From Desulfococcus sp. (GTDB lineage Bacteria > Desulfobacterota > Desulfobacteria > Desulfobacterales > Desulfosalsimonadaceae), in assembly GCA_024641805.1 (NCBI GenBank), contig JAHECJ010000156.1, positions 1-5,960 of the forward strand: a DNA stretch of 5,960 bases, read 5' to 3'. Made by a program: the position numbers and the translations under genes. The notes beneath the pieces were generated by a model. The model did not search any database. It was not told where the DNA came from and saw nothing but the letters and a program-made list of their open reading frames with translations. Shown one piece after another: positions 1 through 5,720 of this stretch. The first letter of the stretch is position 1, and every line of letters starts with the position of its first letter.

Positions 1-503
1 AGGCGTGCGGTGGCCGGGTCTTCCGGCGTGGCCACCCGCCGGTGATGGCCCACCACATGTTCCAACCCCCAATGCACATACCATACACTCCAGAGCATGA
101 TTTTGGAAAGTTTCGGCTCTGTTTTCTCATTAACCCGATGGGCCAGTTCATGGGCGACATTGATCCCCAGGACACCGGAGGACATCCCGACGGACAGGAT
201 CAAGCCGACCTGCTCGAATGTCGATAAACCACCATAGCGGATTGTGTAAGCGCCCCAGAAAACAAGGGCCAGTTGAAGGGGGGCGCAGCAGATGGTCAGT
301 AATCTATACCGGGCGTCTGCTTCAAGTTCTTTTTCCTTTTCTCCGGAAGGATTGCGGGTATCGCTTCCAATGATTAAGTCCAGGAGCGGTACCAGCCCAA
401 AAATGAAAAACGGCGTTGCAAAGGTATAAATGCCGCCCAGTCGGCAGCCCAGATATACGCTGATCGGAACCAGATATACTATGGAAAAAGATAAAACATT
501 CAT
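1..503 (-). CDS. AlkB-type alkane 1-monooxygenase / membrane di-iron hydroxylase, N-terminal part (cut by window edge)
   Basis: Only the first 167 codons are present; the gene runs off the left edge. By family knowledge, AlkB-type proteins are integral membrane non-haem di-iron enzymes that hydroxylate terminal carbons of alkanes or related acyl chains using O2 and electrons from rubredoxin. Seen here are hydrophobic segments at about residues 4-25, 28-45, 68-90 and 101-117, then the first histidine box HELAH (118-122) and the second box EHVVGHH (148-154), followed by RRVATPEDPATAR. That last run closely matches the GHHxRVATPEDPA signature that separates AlkB from ordinary fatty acid desaturases. 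The third and fourth histidine motifs would lie outside the window. The ATG start is supported by a purine-rich AAGGGAAGGA ending about 7 bases upstream. The gene lies 142 bp downstream of the diguanylate cyclase gene on the same strand. The family call is good; the substrate is unknown. Confidence 0.85.
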   Translation of the reverse strand, partial: MNVLSFSIVYLVPISVYLGCRLGGIYTFATPFFIFGLVPLLDLIIGSDTRNPSGEKEKELEADARYRLLTICCAPLQLALVFWGAYTIRYGGLSTFEQVGLILSVGMSSGVLGINVAHELAHRVNEKTEPKLSKIMLWSVWYVHWGLEHVVGHHRRVATPEDPATAR

Positions 504-645
504 CCGTGCTTCCTTCCCTTTTGCGAAACTGGTATTTTGGAGTTAAAGGGTTTTCGATTAGCTTATTGATATACGGAATTTCATTTTAACGGCAATATCA
601 GATTCCCGGATTCTGACCCCCGGCATCTGCCAACCGATTGTCGCA

Positions 646-1950
646 TCAGCTGCAAACCCGGTTTCGTCCGGTTTTTTTTGCTTTATATAACGCTTTGTCC
701 GCAGCCTTGATGACTTTTTCCGGGGTCGGGTGATGTCTTCCCGGTTCGGCGACGCCTATGCTGATGGTGATCCGCGCTTGTTTTTGCCGGGCTGCCGGCC
801 CCCGCCCTCTTTTAACGGGTGTGCTCCCCTTTCGTGAACGCAGGCGGATAACAAACGGACTGTTTTCAAGGGATTTTCGGAAGTTTTCGAGGTGCGGAAG
901 ACTTTCCTGGACGGTTTTCCCCTGAAAAACAGCGGTAAACTCTTCGCCGCCGTAGCGAAAGACTTTTGCCCGCCCGGAGATTTCTTTTAACCGGGCGGCA
1001 ACAACCTTTAAAACATCATCACCGGTTTTGTGGCCGTAGGTATCATTAAATTTTTTAAAATGATCAATGTCCATCATGGCAATGGCATATTTTTTTCCCA
1101 GGTTCATCATGTTGTCATTCAGGCTCCGCCGGCCTGGCAGGCCGGTGAGTTCATCATTGTAGGCCATGAAAAAGGATGCTTCAACATTCGTCAGAATCAG
1201 AATAAGCCCTGCGGATAAATGGAACACGCCCGAGGCCGGTTCCGGCCGGTTGGCGGCAGCAGAAAGAAAAACCGCCGCCAGGCTGCCGATATATCCGGCC
1301 AGCAGAATGTCCCGGTTATTTAAAAACCGGACGGATAAATAGCTCAGAAAAAGTAAGAACGATGCAATGGCGGGGGTGGGTATCTGCTTGAAAATAACCA
1401 GGTGCTCCATTTTCAGAAACGACTTGAATGTAATGGAAAGATCATCCAGACGGATCGATGCAAACGGTATGAGGCGGTCAAATTTTGAAACAATCGCAGA
1501 AGATGAAAAATCAACTTTTCCACAAAGCAATAGCACCACAACAACTTGAAATGTAATTAAAAATATACTTAAAAAAGCCGCATACGTAAAAATATGCCGT
1601 TTGATGAGCAAAGTACACATGGCTATATTCACCGGGAAAAGGAAAATATAGGCTTCATAATACGTGTTGGATCTTTGACCGGGGCTGAAGTGCAGGGTCA
1701 TATAATAGGAAAGGGCAAGCACGCATGAACCCATCACCAGACCCATATTGTTGTAGCGCCATCCCATCAGCGTGCTGATGGAAAAAACAACATAGGGGAT
1801 GATCGGAAGAAAAATCAGAAAAGCGTTTAATTCCCGGGTACTTTTGAATTGCGCCTGGATCTGGGGCCATTCCCAGACGATCATTAATGATAAAAGGATA
1901 AGAACAACGGGAATAATTAACTGGTAGCAGATACGTTTAAGAGTATACAT
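646..1950 (-). CDS. membrane-anchored diguanylate cyclase (GGDEF domain, GGEEF active site)
   Basis: This 434-residue protein is predicted to make cyclic di-GMP from two GTP at the inner membrane. Hydrophobic helices lie near residues 8-26, 42-62, 68-86, 98-115, 119-143, 192-208, 213-232 and 243-262, forming an unrecognised eight-helix sensor region with an apparently periplasmic or loop segment at about 144-190. The cytoplasmic GGDEF domain starts at NDELTGLPGRR (265-275). It keeps the metal-binding Asp294 in MMDIDHFKKFNDTYGH, Asn302 and Asp311 for guanine contact, the GGEEF loop (334-338, as in PleD) and the closing ADKALYKAKKTGRNRV. The product-inhibition motif RxxD expected five residues before GGEEF reads SGRA, so classical I-site feedback is absent. 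A strongly basic insert (about 369-391, rich in Arg and Lys) precedes ITISIGVAEPG. The Shine-Dalgarno is weak (AAGG about 13 bases upstream), but no better start is visible. Confidence 0.93.
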   Translation of the reverse strand: MYTLKRICYQLIIPVVLILLSLMIVWEWPQIQAQFKSTRELNAFLIFLPIIPYVVFSISTLMGWRYNNMGLVMGSCVLALSYYMTLHFSPGQRSNTYYEAYIFLFPVNIAMCTLLIKRHIFTYAAFLSIFLITFQVVVVLLLCGKVDFSSSAIVSKFDRLIPFASIRLDDLSITFKSFLKMEHLVIFKQIPTPAIASFLLFLSYLSVRFLNNRDILLAGYIGSLAAVFLSAAANRPEPASGVFHLSAGLILILTNVEASFFMAYNDELTGLPGRRSLNDNMMNLGKKYAIAMMDIDHFKKFNDTYGHKTGDDVLKVVAARLKEISGRAKVFRYGGEEFTAVFQGKTVQESLPHLENFRKSLENSPFVIRLRSRKGSTPVKRGRGPAARQKQARITISIGVAEPGRHHPTPEKVIKAADKALYKAKKTGRNRVCS

Positions 1951-2021
1951 TGAAATCAGGAACCTTTTGCTTATCAGGGGGGCGGAAAATGATCCCGCCG
2001 TGAACCATCACTATTGGGATT

Positions 2022-2050
2022 TTCATACACGGTATTAGGGAGATATTCAA
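2022..2050 (-). promoter_or_regulatory. possible promoter of the diguanylate cyclase gene
   Basis: On the minus strand a TTGAAT -35-like box (2045-2050) and a TATGAA -10-like box (2022-2027) are separated by exactly 17 bp and point into the cyclase gene, about 70 bp upstream of its ATG. Each box matches the sigma-70 consensus at four of six positions, so this is a weak candidate. The leader between it and the ATG contains a short GGCGG/CCGCC hairpin (1981-1999). Confidence 0.3.
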
Positions 2051-2116
2051 GGCAGGACTATCAATTTCGATGAAATAAAAATTTTCTTTTGCGGATAAAA
2101 TGAGCATACCGTGAAA

Positions 2117-2145
2117 CTGGTTTTTATGGTTTTAATTCTTATAAT
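2117..2145 (+). promoter_or_regulatory. possible promoter of the Fe-S/DUF3786 gene
   Basis: A perfect TATAAT hexamer lies at 2140-2145, about 60 bp upstream of the Fe-S/DUF3786 start. At 17 bp spacing the -35 position (2117-2122, CTGGTT) matches consensus poorly. The -10 box sits in an AT-rich stretch where chance matches are common, so this is a tentative call. Confidence 0.3.
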
Positions 2146-2206
2146 TTTTGTTAAGGTGTGAAACACAATTAACAGGTCCGTTCTTTAAAAGGAGTGAGTG
2201 CTGCAG

Positions 2207-3013
2207 ATGGCTGAACTGAAAAATACCATGGAAATCTTCAAGCTGCTTGACCAATCAAATTGCCGGCTGTGCAATGAAAAGACCTGTCTGGCGTTTGCGG
2301 CCGCGGTCTTTAAAGGCAGACGGCAAATCAGCGAGTGCCCGCATCTGGACCCGGCGGTCATTGAAAAATTTTCGGGAAAAACAAAAAAGGCCCAATCCAT
2401 AGAAGAGGATATGGCCGATGCGGTGGCCCGACTTAGAGCAGGCATCGCAGGGATCGACCTGGCGCAGGCAGCGAGCAGGGTGGGCGGTCGCTTTTCCGGC
2501 GGAAAACTGGCGATCCGGATTTTCGGCAAGGACTTCAGCGTGGATGCGGCGGGAAATCTTTTTTCCGACATTCATATCAATCCCTGGCTTGCCATTCCGG
2601 TGCTTAATTATATTATCAACGGCGGCGGAACCCCTGTTTCCGGGAAATGGGTCCCGTTCCGGGAGCTGAAAGACGGGATGGTCAGAAATCCGCTCTTTCA
2701 GCGCCGGTGTGAAGATCCCTTAAAGCGGGTGGCGGACGAATACCCTGCGTTTTTTGCCGATCTTCTGGATATTTTTGACGGAAAACAGGTGGACAACCTG
2801 TTTGATTCGGATATCTCCATCGTCCTCTCCCCGCTGCCCCTGTTGCCCATCCTGATATGCTACTGGAAGCCGGATGAGGGTCTGGAATCCAGTTTTCATC
2901 TGTTTTTTGATCAGACCGCCGAACAGAATCTCCATATCGATTCCGTCTATACGCTGGCCGCCGGGTTTGTGCATATGTTTGAAAAAATAGCCAAACGGCA
3001 TGCTGCCCGATAG
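2207..3013 (+). CDS. Fe-S cluster domain / DUF3786 protein
   Basis: The 268-residue cytoplasmic protein has no signal peptide or membrane helix. Near its N terminus it carries Cys19-x2-Cys22-x4-Cys27-x16-Cys44, the spacing of the 4Fe-4S domain (PF04060) found in RnfB and in the corrinoid Fe-S protein gamma subunit. The rest resembles DUF3786, whose members in anaerobes follow this same Fe-S domain. Recognisable parts are the WLAIPVLNYIINGGG stretch (about 126-140), the GKWVPFREL stretch shortly after, and PLPLLPILICYWKPDEG (about 210-226). Its reaction is unknown. Proximity of relatives to corrinoid or one-carbon enzymes suggests redox or cofactor handling, but nothing in this window confirms that. 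Start choice: AAAAGGAG (2187-2194) precedes an in-frame GTG at 2198 by only 3 bases and the ATG at 2207 by 12. I prefer the ATG because MAELKNTMEIFKLL is the natural N terminus for the family, but the GTG (three residues longer) is possible. The gene stands alone with its own terminator. Confidence 0.88.
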   Translation: MAELKNTMEIFKLLDQSNCRLCNEKTCLAFAAAVFKGRRQISECPHLDPAVIEKFSGKTKKAQSIEEDMADAVARLRAGIAGIDLAQAASRVGGRFSGGKLAIRIFGKDFSVDAAGNLFSDIHINPWLAIPVLNYIINGGGTPVSGKWVPFRELKDGMVRNPLFQRRCEDPLKRVADEYPAFFADLLDIFDGKQVDNLFDSDISIVLSPLPLLPILICYWKPDEGLESSFHLFFDQTAEQNLHIDSVYTLAAGFVHMFEKIAKRHAAR

Positions 3014-3130
3014 TCATGGCCATGATTGGCGATGATGTTTTTTTTGAGTTCCTGTGCCGGTCATTTTTTAAGATCCTTCCCCGTATAACGTACAGATAAA
3101 ATTCATTTTTATTCTATGATCAATTCCAAA

Positions 3131-3167
3131 CCGCCATGCCCGGCATGATCGGGCATGGCGGTTTTTT
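3131..3167 (+). terminator. rho-independent terminator after the Fe-S/DUF3786 gene
   Basis: A perfect 12-bp GC-rich stem (3131-3142 with 3150-3161), extended by three A:T pairs, encloses a 7-base loop and is followed by six T residues (3162-3167). It lies 117 bp past the Fe-S/DUF3786 stop codon and upstream of the TetR promoter, so it insulates the two transcription units. Confidence 0.92.
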
Positions 3168-3223
3168 GTGCCGTATCCTGCACAATGATATTTTTGTGTA
3201 TTGAAAACCGCCCTTTATTCCCA

Positions 3224-3250
3224 TTGACAATTCCGAATAAAAAGATTAAT
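3224..3250 (+). promoter_or_regulatory. promoter of the TetR/membrane-protein operon
   Basis: A consensus TTGACA -35 box (3224-3229) is followed after 15 bp by ATTAAT (3245-3250, four of six matches to TATAAT). A 16-bp spacing to TTAATT is an alternative reading. Transcription would begin near 3257, inside the palindrome at 3250-3274, which fits repression by the adjacent TetR protein. The -35 is strong; the -10 assignment is less certain. Confidence 0.55.
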
Positions 3251-3274
3251 TGAACGATTGAGTCAATAATTCAA
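3250..3274 (+). promoter_or_regulatory. 25-bp palindromic operator, probable TetR autoregulatory site
   Basis: The arms TTGAA (3250-3254) and TTCAA (3270-3274) flank an inner perfect palindrome ATTGA-G-TCAAT (3257-3267). Both are centred on G3262, so 20 of the 24 non-central positions are symmetric. The site overlaps the end of the -10 region and the predicted transcription start, just ahead of the TetR gene. This position and dyad size are typical of TetR-family operators. Binding is inferred, not shown. Confidence 0.72.
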
Positions 3275-3303
3275 ATAGTCAAAAAGTGAGTTCTGAAAAC
3301 AGC

Positions 3304-3885
3304 ATGGAAAAAACGGACAAAAAACAGAAGATCCTTCAGGCGGCCCTGTCATTGTTTGCCCACTACGGATACCGCAAGACAACGCTTGAGGACGTGGCGG
3401 ACAAGGTCGGAATGACCAAAAGCAATATCTATTTTTACGTGAAAAACAAGCGGGATCTGTACGAAAAATCCGTCAGTCATGCCCTGGAGCAATGGCGGGA
3501 CACGATTGCGGCGGAAATTGAAACGGTCGGCAGCGCCGGAGAAAAGTTCGCCATTGCCGCCCGCCGGTCCTTCGAGTATGTGGAAGAGCACCCCGAATTA
3601 AGGGCGCTTTTGATGAAACATCCGGATATCTTTACCCTGTCACCCAGCGAAGACCGATTTTACGAGGTGAATCATGGGGCCATGATGATACTTAAAAACG
3701 TGATCCGGCAGGGGATCGATGAGGGCGTTTTCTATCCGGTGGATGTGGATCATGTGACGGAATTCCTGTTTTCAGTCTACATCATGTTTTTGATCAAAAC
3801 CTATGTGAAATCAGACGGCAGTTCGGGCGATCGTATGTTTGAAGAGGGATTAGCCCTTATATTCAGGGGCTTGTGCAAAACCTGA
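3304..3885 (+). CDS. TetR/AcrR-family transcriptional regulator
   Basis: This is a 193-residue one-component repressor. The N-terminal DNA-binding domain is clear: KILQAALSLFAHYGYRKTTL (residues 9-28), then the helix-turn-helix with helix 2 at about 26-36 (TTLEDVADKVG), turn MTKS and recognition helix SNIYFYV (40-46), followed by NKRDLYEK. The C-terminal two-thirds is the variable all-helical ligand-binding and dimerisation domain, so the inducer cannot be read from the sequence. Length fits the family. It is the first gene of a two-gene unit, with the membrane-protein ATG 26 bp past its stop and a 25-bp palindrome over its own promoter, implying that it represses itself and its neighbour. 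Start choice: neither the ATG at 3304 nor the upstream GTG at 3286 (six residues longer) has a clear Shine-Dalgarno. I chose the ATG for codon preference and because about nine residues before the first helix is usual. Confidence 0.92.
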   Translation: MEKTDKKQKILQAALSLFAHYGYRKTTLEDVADKVGMTKSNIYFYVKNKRDLYEKSVSHALEQWRDTIAAEIETVGSAGEKFAIAARRSFEYVEEHPELRALLMKHPDIFTLSPSEDRFYEVNHGAMMILKNVIRQGIDEGVFYPVDVDHVTEFLFSVYIMFLIKTYVKSDGSSGDRMFEEGLALIFRGLCKT

Positions 3886-3911
3886 AATAACATCAAAAAG
3901 GGGAGGTGTTT

Positions 3912-4565
3912 ATGACCGAAGCAACCCTAAAGGCCCTTGACGGCCTCCGGGATCTTTCCATGATCAAGTGGTATGTGATACCGCTGCTGGCGATTGTTTT
4001 TTATGTGTATGCCAAGGAAATCAGACTTGCCCGTTCCTCCGGGAACTGGAATGCGGTGTTGGCGGGTTTGACTATTTTCGGTGTCGACTTTTTCAATGAG
4101 ACCTGGAACGGATGGGTGATGCACTTAACCCAGCGATCCGCCTTCTGGACCACCCCGGGAGATACCGCCCTGCGCACCATGGTAGGGTGGAACATTGAGA
4201 TCATGTTTATGTTTTTGCTTGTCGGGATTATCTATTACTATACACTTTCTGAAAGCACCACCGAGAAAATCCTGGGAATCCCGGAAAAGTGGTTCTGGGC
4301 GATCGGGTATTCCGTGTTTTGCGTGTTTGTCGAATGCCTGCTCAACTACGGCGGTCACCTGGTCTGGGAATACCCGTTCTGGAAACGGACATTCGGCGGC
4401 GTGTGGCTGATATTCCTGTTCGGCTATTTCCATTTCTTCGTTGCCGCCATTATCGTCATCAGTCTGAAAAGCTTAAAAAACAAAATCGCTACGGTTTCAG
4501 CCATCTACTCGGTGCCGATCGTCATGAATGTGATCGCCTTCGGTTTTCTGGGATGGAATTATTAG
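3912..4565 (+). CDS. six-helix membrane protein of unrecognised family, TetR-linked
   Basis: The 217-residue integral membrane protein has predicted helices near residues 18-36, 48-66, 91-110, 128-148, 162-184 and 192-213, and no cleavable signal peptide. I do not recognise the family. Polar and charged residues sit in or beside helices: NETWN (62-66), His71, NIE (94-96), Glu141, Asn145, GGHLVWEYPFW (147-157) and His174. Such clustering suggests a binding or catalytic site within the membrane rather than a passive anchor; that is inference. No transporter signature or ATPase motif is seen, and the protein is short for an efflux pump. The ATG at 3912 is preferred over the GTG at 3906 because GGGAGG (3901-3906) lies 5 bases before it and overlaps the GTG. 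It follows the TetR gene by 26 bp and is closed by a strong terminator, so it is the probable regulated target of that TetR. Confidence 0.8.
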   Translation: MTEATLKALDGLRDLSMIKWYVIPLLAIVFYVYAKEIRLARSSGNWNAVLAGLTIFGVDFFNETWNGWVMHLTQRSAFWTTPGDTALRTMVGWNIEIMFMFLLVGIIYYYTLSESTTEKILGIPEKWFWAIGYSVFCVFVECLLNYGGHLVWEYPFWKRTFGGVWLIFLFGYFHFFVAAIIVISLKSLKNKIATVSAIYSVPIVMNVIAFGFLGWNY

Positions 4566-4607
4566 TACGGGGATTGATGTAAAAAAGTCAGGTTCCATGG
4601 ATAAAAT

Positions 4608-4643
4608 AAAAAGCCCCCTGGAGTGATTTCCAGGGGGCTTTTT
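4608..4643. terminator. bidirectional rho-independent terminator between the membrane-protein gene and ppnP
   Basis: A perfect 15-bp stem pairs 4608-4622 with 4629-4643 around a 6-base loop. The arms are an A-run, then GCCCCCTGGA, and its complement ending in a T-run, so transcripts from either strand acquire a GC stem followed by U residues. It lies 43 bp after the membrane-protein stop and can also stop the convergent ppnP transcript. Confidence 0.93.
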
Positions 4644-4644
4644 G

Positions 4645-4716
4645 TATTCCCGCCTTCACGAGAGTGACGGTGAATGCTCTTCTCATATGTTATTCCCGCG
4701 AATGAGCGAATCCAGG
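4645..4716. repeat. REP-like intergenic repeat remnant
   Basis: Two copies of TATTCCCGC (from 4645 and from 4691) begin partly similar stretches. The second continues as GAATGAGCGAATCCAGG, close to the ATTCCCGCGAAnGCGGGAATCCAG type of dispersed palindromic repeat common between genes in many proteobacteria. The palindrome is degraded here, so it looks like a decayed copy. Family assignment rests on pattern memory only. Confidence 0.4.
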
Positions 4717-4777
4717 AACCGCTGCCCCGACTTATGGAGGGGTTGCGCGGCCCCGCGGGTCGATAATTTGGTCTGTC

Positions 4778-5092
4778 TCAACGCTCAAAGGAACAGCAGT
4801 AATCCGCTATTTTCTTGACCTTTAGCCCGAATTTGGATTTCGCAGAAACTTCGAAAGCGTCTCCACCTTTAATTGTTTTCCATTCGTTGCTTCCCGGAAG
4901 CAGCACGTCAAGCTCTCCGGAAATAATTTCCATAATTTCTTTGGCATCCGTATTGAATTCATATTCTCCGGGAAGCATGATGCCGAGGGTTTTTTTTGAA
5001 CCATCCGGGAAAATAATCGAGCGGCTGGTAACCTTCCCGTCAAAATATATGTTGGCTTTTTTGGTTATTGTAACATTCTTAAATTCCGACAT
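4778..5092 (-). CDS. ppnP: pyrimidine/purine nucleoside phosphorylase PpnP
   Basis: This is a 104-residue single-domain cupin-like protein matching the PpnP (YaiE, DUF1255) family. Family members split purine and pyrimidine nucleosides with phosphate into the free base and ribose-1-phosphate in the cytoplasm, for nucleoside salvage. Family signatures are visible in order: NIYFDGKVTSRSI (about 14-26), LGIMLPGEYEFNTDAKEIMEI (about 37-57), ISGELDVLLPGSNEWK (about 57-72), GGDAFEVSAKSKFGLKV (about 76-92) and a terminal DYCCSF. It is about ten residues longer than the 94-residue E. coli protein, mostly at the N terminus (MSEFKNVTITKKA). The ATG is well supported by AAAAGGAG ending about 6 bases upstream. 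It lies 94 bp downstream of yoeB on the same strand but is functionally unrelated to it and probably has its own promoter. It converges on the membrane-protein gene and likely shares its terminator. Confidence 0.93.
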   Translation of the reverse strand: MSEFKNVTITKKANIYFDGKVTSRSIIFPDGSKKTLGIMLPGEYEFNTDAKEIMEIISGELDVLLPGSNEWKTIKGGDAFEVSAKSKFGLKVKKIADYCCSFER

Positions 5093-5186
5093 GAAACTCT
5101 CCTTTTAATGTATAAAATACAGAAGCATAGCGCAGAAGCCAGGGGCAGCGGCTTTTTTCGGCCCCCCGCCAATGGGTTAGGCAAAT

Positions 5187-5441
5187 TTAATAATGATATC
5201 TGAGTTGAGCAATTAAAATAGCATCGTTTTCAATTTTATAAACAATCCGTTGCTCATTATTAATTCTTCTTGACCAATATCCGGATAAGTTGTGTTTAAG
5301 AGGTTCAGGCTTACCGAGTCCTTCATATTTGTTTCGCTGGATATCTTTAGTAAGATGATTGATTCGGTTTAATTTTTTCTTGTCAGTTTTCTGCCAGAAT
5401 TGATAATCCTCCCAGGCATTCACAGAAAAGATAAGTTTCAT
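5187..5441 (-). CDS. yoeB: YoeB-family mRNA interferase toxin
   Basis: This 84-residue toxin of the Txe/YoeB branch of the RelE superfamily has the same length as E. coli YoeB and aligns with it end to end. In E. coli, YoeB binds the 70S ribosome and cleaves mRNA in the A site, stopping translation. The residues needed for catalysis there are all present at the same positions: Glu46, Arg65, His83 and Tyr84. The hallmark stretches KPEPLKHNLSGYWSRRI (44-60) and the terminal RYHY are also intact, so the toxin is probably active when released. Its ATG overlaps the yefM stop by four bases (ATGA), giving translational coupling and keeping antitoxin synthesis ahead of toxin. The gene is visibly AT-richer than the genes to its left, suggesting horizontal acquisition. 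Confidence 0.97.
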   Translation of the reverse strand: MKLIFSVNAWEDYQFWQKTDKKKLNRINHLTKDIQRNKYEGLGKPEPLKHNLSGYWSRRINNEQRIVYKIENDAILIAQLRYHY

Positions 5442-5689
5442 TCCAAGAGTTCTCTTTCTTTGCCTTGGCCTGCCTTTAGTTCTTCAATCGAGTCTATAAG
5501 TCTTTTTGCATTTTTTGGACTTTGCATTAGATATGCTGTTTCAGTGAGTGATTCATAGTCTTCAAGAGACATAAGAATTACAGCCTCATTATTTTTTCGA
5601 GTAACGATAATCGGATCATGATCATCGCATACTTGCTTCATGGTATTAGCAAGGTTATTTCGAGCGGTTGTATATGATATTGCACGCAT
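5438..5689 (-). CDS. yefM: YefM-family antitoxin (Phd/YefM)
   Basis: The 83-residue antitoxin is the partner of YoeB. The N-terminal half, MRAISYTTARNNLANTM through VTRKNNEAVILMSLEDYESL (to about residue 48), is the Phd/YefM fold that dimerises and binds operator DNA. Arg10, important for DNA binding in E. coli YefM, is present. The C-terminal part (TETAYLMQSPKNAKRLIDSI and beyond) corresponds to the flexible tail that wraps YoeB and blocks its active site; free antitoxin is degraded by Lon in E. coli. The ATG is preceded by AAGAGGTG about 5 bases upstream. It is the first gene of the two-gene operon, which is expected to be repressed by the YefM-YoeB complex at the palindrome just upstream. 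Length and order match the E. coli locus. Confidence 0.97.
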   Translation of the reverse strand: MRAISYTTARNNLANTMKQVCDDHDPIIVTRKNNEAVILMSLEDYESLTETAYLMQSPKNAKRLIDSIEELKAGQGKERELLE

Positions 5690-5706
5690 TTTGCACCTCT
5701 TGTTTT

Positions 5707-5720
5707 TTGTACATGTACAA
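5707..5720 (-). promoter_or_regulatory. yefM-yoeB operator (perfect 14-bp palindrome with two TGTACA cores)
   Basis: TTGTACATGTACAA is a perfect palindrome containing two abutting TGTACA hexamers (5708-5713 and 5714-5719). TGTACA is the known core of the E. coli yefM-yoeB operator, where it occurs in neighbouring long and short inverted repeats. The site overlaps the end of the -10 box and the expected transcription start, as needed for autorepression. Confidence 0.85.

Noticed and set aside
42..227. Plus-strand open frame of 61 codons
   Set aside because: It lies antisense to the AlkB-type gene, whose histidine boxes and TPEDPA motif are convincing; the plus frame has no domain or ribosome site.
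1951..2110. Possible cyclic di-GMP riboswitch upstream of the cyclase
   Set aside because: No GEMM-type conserved core could be found in the leader; only a small GGCGG/CCGCC hairpin is present.
2185..3023. Several minus-strand frames opposite the Fe-S/DUF3786 gene
   Set aside because: The plus frame has the cysteine motif and family signatures; the minus frames are low-complexity, Arg/Ser/Pro-rich shadows.
3016..3099. 27-codon frame beginning MAMIGDDVFF directly after the Fe-S/DUF3786 stop
   Set aside because: No Shine-Dalgarno and no known family; likely chance.
3912..4565. Lycopene-cyclase-like or efflux-pump identity for the membrane protein
   Set aside because: Helix count and acidic intramembrane residues suggested the comparison, but no diagnostic motif of either family is present.
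4815..5108. Plus-strand 97-codon frame
   Set aside because: It is exactly antisense to ppnP, which is clearly a real family member with a good ribosome binding site.
5136..5157. Short AAGCC/GGCTT hairpin followed by T residues on the plus strand
   Set aside because: The stem is only 5 bp and no plus-strand gene lies upstream for it to terminate.
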